Made by a program: the position numbers and the translations under genes
Part shown: positions 61,772-64,000 of the stretch, one piece after another
Layout of the letters: the number at the start of each line of letters is the position of its first letter
Numbering within the stretch: the first letter of the stretch is position 1
NCBI GenBank assembly: GCA_903827245.1
Contig: CAIKHO010000027.1
Span: 27,221 to 91,220 of the forward strand
Reading direction: 5' to 3'
Length of the DNA stretch: 64,000 nt
Source: an uncultured Opitutia bacterium
GTDB taxonomy: Bacteria; Verrucomicrobiota; Verrucomicrobiia; Opitutales; Opitutaceae
The notes under the pieces: model-generated
Databases searched by the model: none
What the model was told of the DNA's origin: nothing
What the model saw: only the letters and a program-made list of their open reading frames with translations

Positions 61772-63673
61772 TCAACGCGTCCATTTCTGCTGCGGCTTGG
61801 GGACGTACCATTCCAGGATGTCGCTGAGCCCGAGCGGCAGCATTTGGACGTTATGAAACCGATTGTCCATGAAGCTCATCATTTTCGGGGTGAACATGAA
61901 GGTGTAAGGCTGGTCTTCATGCAGGATGCGCTCGGCCTGGTGCCAGAGTGGCATGCGTTCCGCCTCAATGACGGTGCGTCGCGCCTGTTCCACGATGCGG
62001 TCAAACTCGGGGTTGCGATAACTCATCATGTTGTCACCTCCGTCCGCGATCTGGCTCGAGTGGAACATCTGGTAAATGTCCGATTCGATCCCACCGGCCC
62101 ACATGAGTGAAATGGCATCGAAGTCGCGATTTTTCAGGCGTTCGCCGAAAACCGACCAGTCAAGCGGATCCGGCTCGAGGACGATGCCGACGCGAGCATA
62201 GGCATCCTTGAGGAACAAGGCGATCTGCTGGTAGTTGGAAACTCCGCTGGGATACGTGAGCTTGAAGCGGAAGGGCTGGCCCGACGGGCTCTTCAGCACT
62301 CCGTCGCCGGTCGTGTCCTTGAAACCCGCTTCCGCAAGCATGGCCTTGGCCCGGGCCGGATCGAAGGGCCACGGCTGGATGGAAGGGTCATGCTGCTTCA
62401 TTTTGTAGAAGAATGGCCCGACTGTCGGGATCGCGAAGTCCTGGTAGATCTGCGTGCAGATCGCCTGCCGGTCCGTCAGCATTGTCAGGGCCTGCCGCAC
62501 CCGCTTGTCCGCAAACAAGGTGGGCTTTCCACCGCGTTCCTCATTCCATGCGATGTAGCGGTAGCCGCGGGTCGGAGTCTCGTAAGCCTGCTGCTGCGTC
62601 CGCCCCACCAGTTCTTTGTCCTTCAACATCTGGGTGAATTGCTCGGGCTGGATATGGTCGAAAAGGTCGACCTCCCCGTTGCGGAACGCAGTCATGCGGG
62701 CGACTTCATTGTCGATCTCGCGAAAGACCACGCGGTCAAACGGGCCCGGCTCACCCCAGTACCGTTCATTGCGGACGAAGTAGAGGGGCTTGCCGGGAGT
62801 CCAGCCCGCGGGATCCTCGAGGCGGTAGGGGCCGCTGCCAAGCAGCAGGCCCGGCCGCGTGTTGAATTCGTCGGGCGTGAACTTGCTGTAGAAATGCTTC
62901 GCGAGGATCGGCATGCCCGCAGCCAGATCGAAGCTCTCGAAATACGGTTCTGAGAAAACAAAAGTCACTTCGTCGGGCGCGGTCTTCGTCACGGACGCGA
63001 TCTTGCTGTAATAGGACCGTTCCCGCGGCGCCTCGATCGCCGGGTTCATGATCTGCTGATAAGTGAAAATGATGTCGTCGGCCGTTACCGGTTGCCCGTC
63101 GGAAAAAATCACGCCCGGCCTCATCTTGAATTTAATGACCGCCCCTGTGGGCGCGGCCTTGGTCTCGGGCGCGGCCTGTCCCGCCGGGCCGGAAGCACCG
63201 GCCGGTGGCGCGATGATCTCCCATGAAGCGGCTAGCATGGGCTGCCAGTCTAGCGTCACCGGATCACGGGTGGCCAGCGACTCGAGCACGCGCGATTGCA
63301 GCACGCTGGCGTCGTAGGTGCCGGACGTGAGCGGGGTGATTTTGTCCAGCTTGGCTCCGGAATCGATATACCAGTCGCCTTGGGCATAACCGGGCATTTT
63401 CTGCGCGGCCCGGACCCGGGCAAAGGCGTCCGGATTAGCCGCAGCAACGACCGCACCCCCGGCCGGAGCGCCGGAGGCCACGACACGGTTTGGCTCCGAA
63501 AGAATCCTGCGAATCGCCACCAGCTCCTGGGTTTGCTCCCTCGCCTGCTCCCGTAGGGCTTGGATCTCCGGCCATTGCCGGTCGTACTGCTTCATGCCCA
63601 CGAGAACCAGCACCACGAGAAGTGCCATGATGGAAACCAGAATCAAATCCTTGAAGCCGAAACGGTTTTCCAT
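61772..63673 (-). CDS. Family 5 extracellular peptide-binding protein, membrane-anchored
   Basis: The 633-residue protein is an SBP_bac_5 peptide-binding lobe pair. Typical segments are DPVTLDWQPMLAASWEIIAP, VIFSDGQPVTADDIIFTYQQ, LFADKRVRQALTMLTDRQAI and ARVGIVLEPDPLDWSVFGE. The N-terminus is unusual: one uncleaved hydrophobic anchor (LILVSIMALLVVLVLVGM), then a charged helix (EIQALREQAREQTQELVAIR) that could be a coiled coil. There is no lipobox and no cleavage site. It starts the operon sbp-oppB-oppC-oppD-oppF and probably feeds peptides to that channel. Confidence 0.93.
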   Translation of the reverse strand: MENRFGFKDLILVSIMALLVVLVLVGMKQYDRQWPEIQALREQAREQTQELVAIRRILSEPNRVVASGAPAGGAVVAAANPDAFARVRAAQKMPGYAQGDWYIDSGAKLDKITPLTSGTYDASVLQSRVLESLATRDPVTLDWQPMLAASWEIIAPPAGASGPAGQAAPETKAAPTGAVIKFKMRPGVIFSDGQPVTADDIIFTYQQIMNPAIEAPRERSYYSKIASVTKTAPDEVTFVFSEPYFESFDLAAGMPILAKHFYSKFTPDEFNTRPGLLLGSGPYRLEDPAGWTPGKPLYFVRNERYWGEPGPFDRVVFREIDNEVARMTAFRNGEVDLFDHIQPEQFTQMLKDKELVGRTQQQAYETPTRGYRYIAWNEERGGKPTLFADKRVRQALTMLTDRQAICTQIYQDFAIPTVGPFFYKMKQHDPSIQPWPFDPARAKAMLAEAGFKDTTGDGVLKSPSGQPFRFKLTYPSGVSNYQQIALFLKDAYARVGIVLEPDPLDWSVFGERLKNRDFDAISLMWAGGIESDIYQMFHSSQIADGGDNMMSYRNPEFDRIVEQARRTVIEAERMPLWHQAERILHEDQPYTFMFTPKMMSFMDNRFHNVQMLPLGLSDILEWYVPKPQQKWTR

Positions 63674-63917
63674 CGTGTTGCCTGTGGGTAGGAATTTTGG
63701 GAGCTGACGCGAAAAGAATTAAGCCCTGAGCGGCCTATCGGCCAAGGAAAAATCGGGCGAGAACAATCGCGAATCGTCCCGATGGGCGAAGCAAGGGTTC
63801 TCCCCTTCCGAGGACAACTGCCAAAACGCCTCCAGCGGACAAGTCACCCTGTAAATCTGCCTCAACTCACACTTGACGCAAAGCGCCAAAACCCAACTGT
63901 TGTCCGCTCGATTGATG
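63674..63917. other. Intergenic gap upstream of the peptide transporter operon
   Basis: These 244 bases separate the binding-protein gene (minus) from tRNA-Glu (plus), so both promoters should be here. Read on the minus strand, CTTAATTCTTTTCGCG occurs about 45 bases before the ATG, like the leaders at 35-37 kb. No other feature was seen. Confidence 0.4.
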
Positions 63918-63992
63918 CCCTCATCGTCTATCGGTTAGGACAGGAGATTCTCAATCTTCAAAGCGGGGTTCGATTCCCCGTGGGGGCACCAT
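63918..63992 (+). tRNA. tRNA-Glu (CUC)
   Basis: The acceptor GCCCTCA pairs with TGGGGGC (one T-G pair). The D arm is GTC/GAC, the anticodon arm GGAGA-TTCTCAA-TCTTC with anticodon CTC, and the T arm CGGGG-TTCGATT-CCCCG. CCA is encoded at 63990-63992. The gene ends 8 bases before the window edge. Confidence 0.94.
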
Positions 63993-64000
63993 CTACAGAG

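Overview
The window is chromosomal DNA, high in G+C by eye, from a Gram-negative bacterium with an outer membrane (Pal-type lipoprotein, PagL-like lipid A deacylase, lysine/DAP synthesis). Several families together point to Verrucomicrobiota, probably Opitutales-like: a DUF1080 glycoside hydrolase, a CE12 esterase, PL22- and GH28-type pectin enzymes, many secreted proteins of unknown function, and pyrimidine-rich start leaders without Shine-Dalgarno sequences. This is inference from gene content; there is no rRNA in the window. No transposase, integrase, prophage or CRISPR array was seen.

Layout. 0-2.1 kb (minus): a PilT-like ATPase broken by a frameshift and a secreted protein of unknown function. 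2.2-4.4 kb (plus): dapA-dapB-ruvA. 4.4-5.7 kb (minus): an ECF sigma factor and a membrane anti-sigma-like protein, with a textbook ECF promoter in front of the sigma gene. 5.9-12.2 kb: tRNA-Lys, two related Ser/His signal-peptidase-like proteins, an orphan NarL-type regulator, a Pal lipoprotein, an M20 dipeptidase, purH and apaG. 12.4-20.9 kb: a beta-CASP nuclease-like protein, inositol-phosphatase family, FmdB-like, dinB, DUF1080, esterase and SDR genes. 20.9-25.3 kb: signalling (GAF-HD-GYP, hybrid histidine kinase) plus PagL. 25.3-30.9 kb: secreted esterases, a 33-residue lysine-rich protein and a lipoprotein. 30.9-34.5 kb (minus): a PRMT-like methyltransferase, a DEAD-box helicase and a CbpA-type co-chaperone. 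35-38.7 kb (plus): DTW enzyme, oligogalacturonate lyase and GH28. 39-43.3 kb: small conserved genes and an alkylation-repair pair (Ada/AraC/AlkA fusion and Ogt). 43.4-50.1 kb (minus): trpF, a DegT aminotransferase, hemD-hemC, ilvC-ilvN, tRNA-Val and asd. 50.1-57 kb: L,D-transpeptidase, a glycine-zipper lipoprotein, a P1B-4 metal ATPase, a DinG-like helicase, a PP2C phosphatase and a TPR protein. 57-63.7 kb (minus): a complete oligopeptide ABC transporter with an unusual permease and a membrane-anchored binding protein. tRNA-Glu lies at the right edge.

Themes. Pectin use (rhamnogalacturonan acetylesterase, oligogalacturonate lyase, GH28, other esterases) is spread over about 20 kb. The most distinctive non-coding signal is a family of long imperfect palindromes whose end coincides with the stop codon of at least four, probably five, unrelated genes. 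The most distinctive proteins are a bacterial PRMT-like enzyme with an intact double-E loop, and two Ser/His signal-peptidase-like paralogues 3 kb apart. I found no single multi-gene system that I can call new with confidence.
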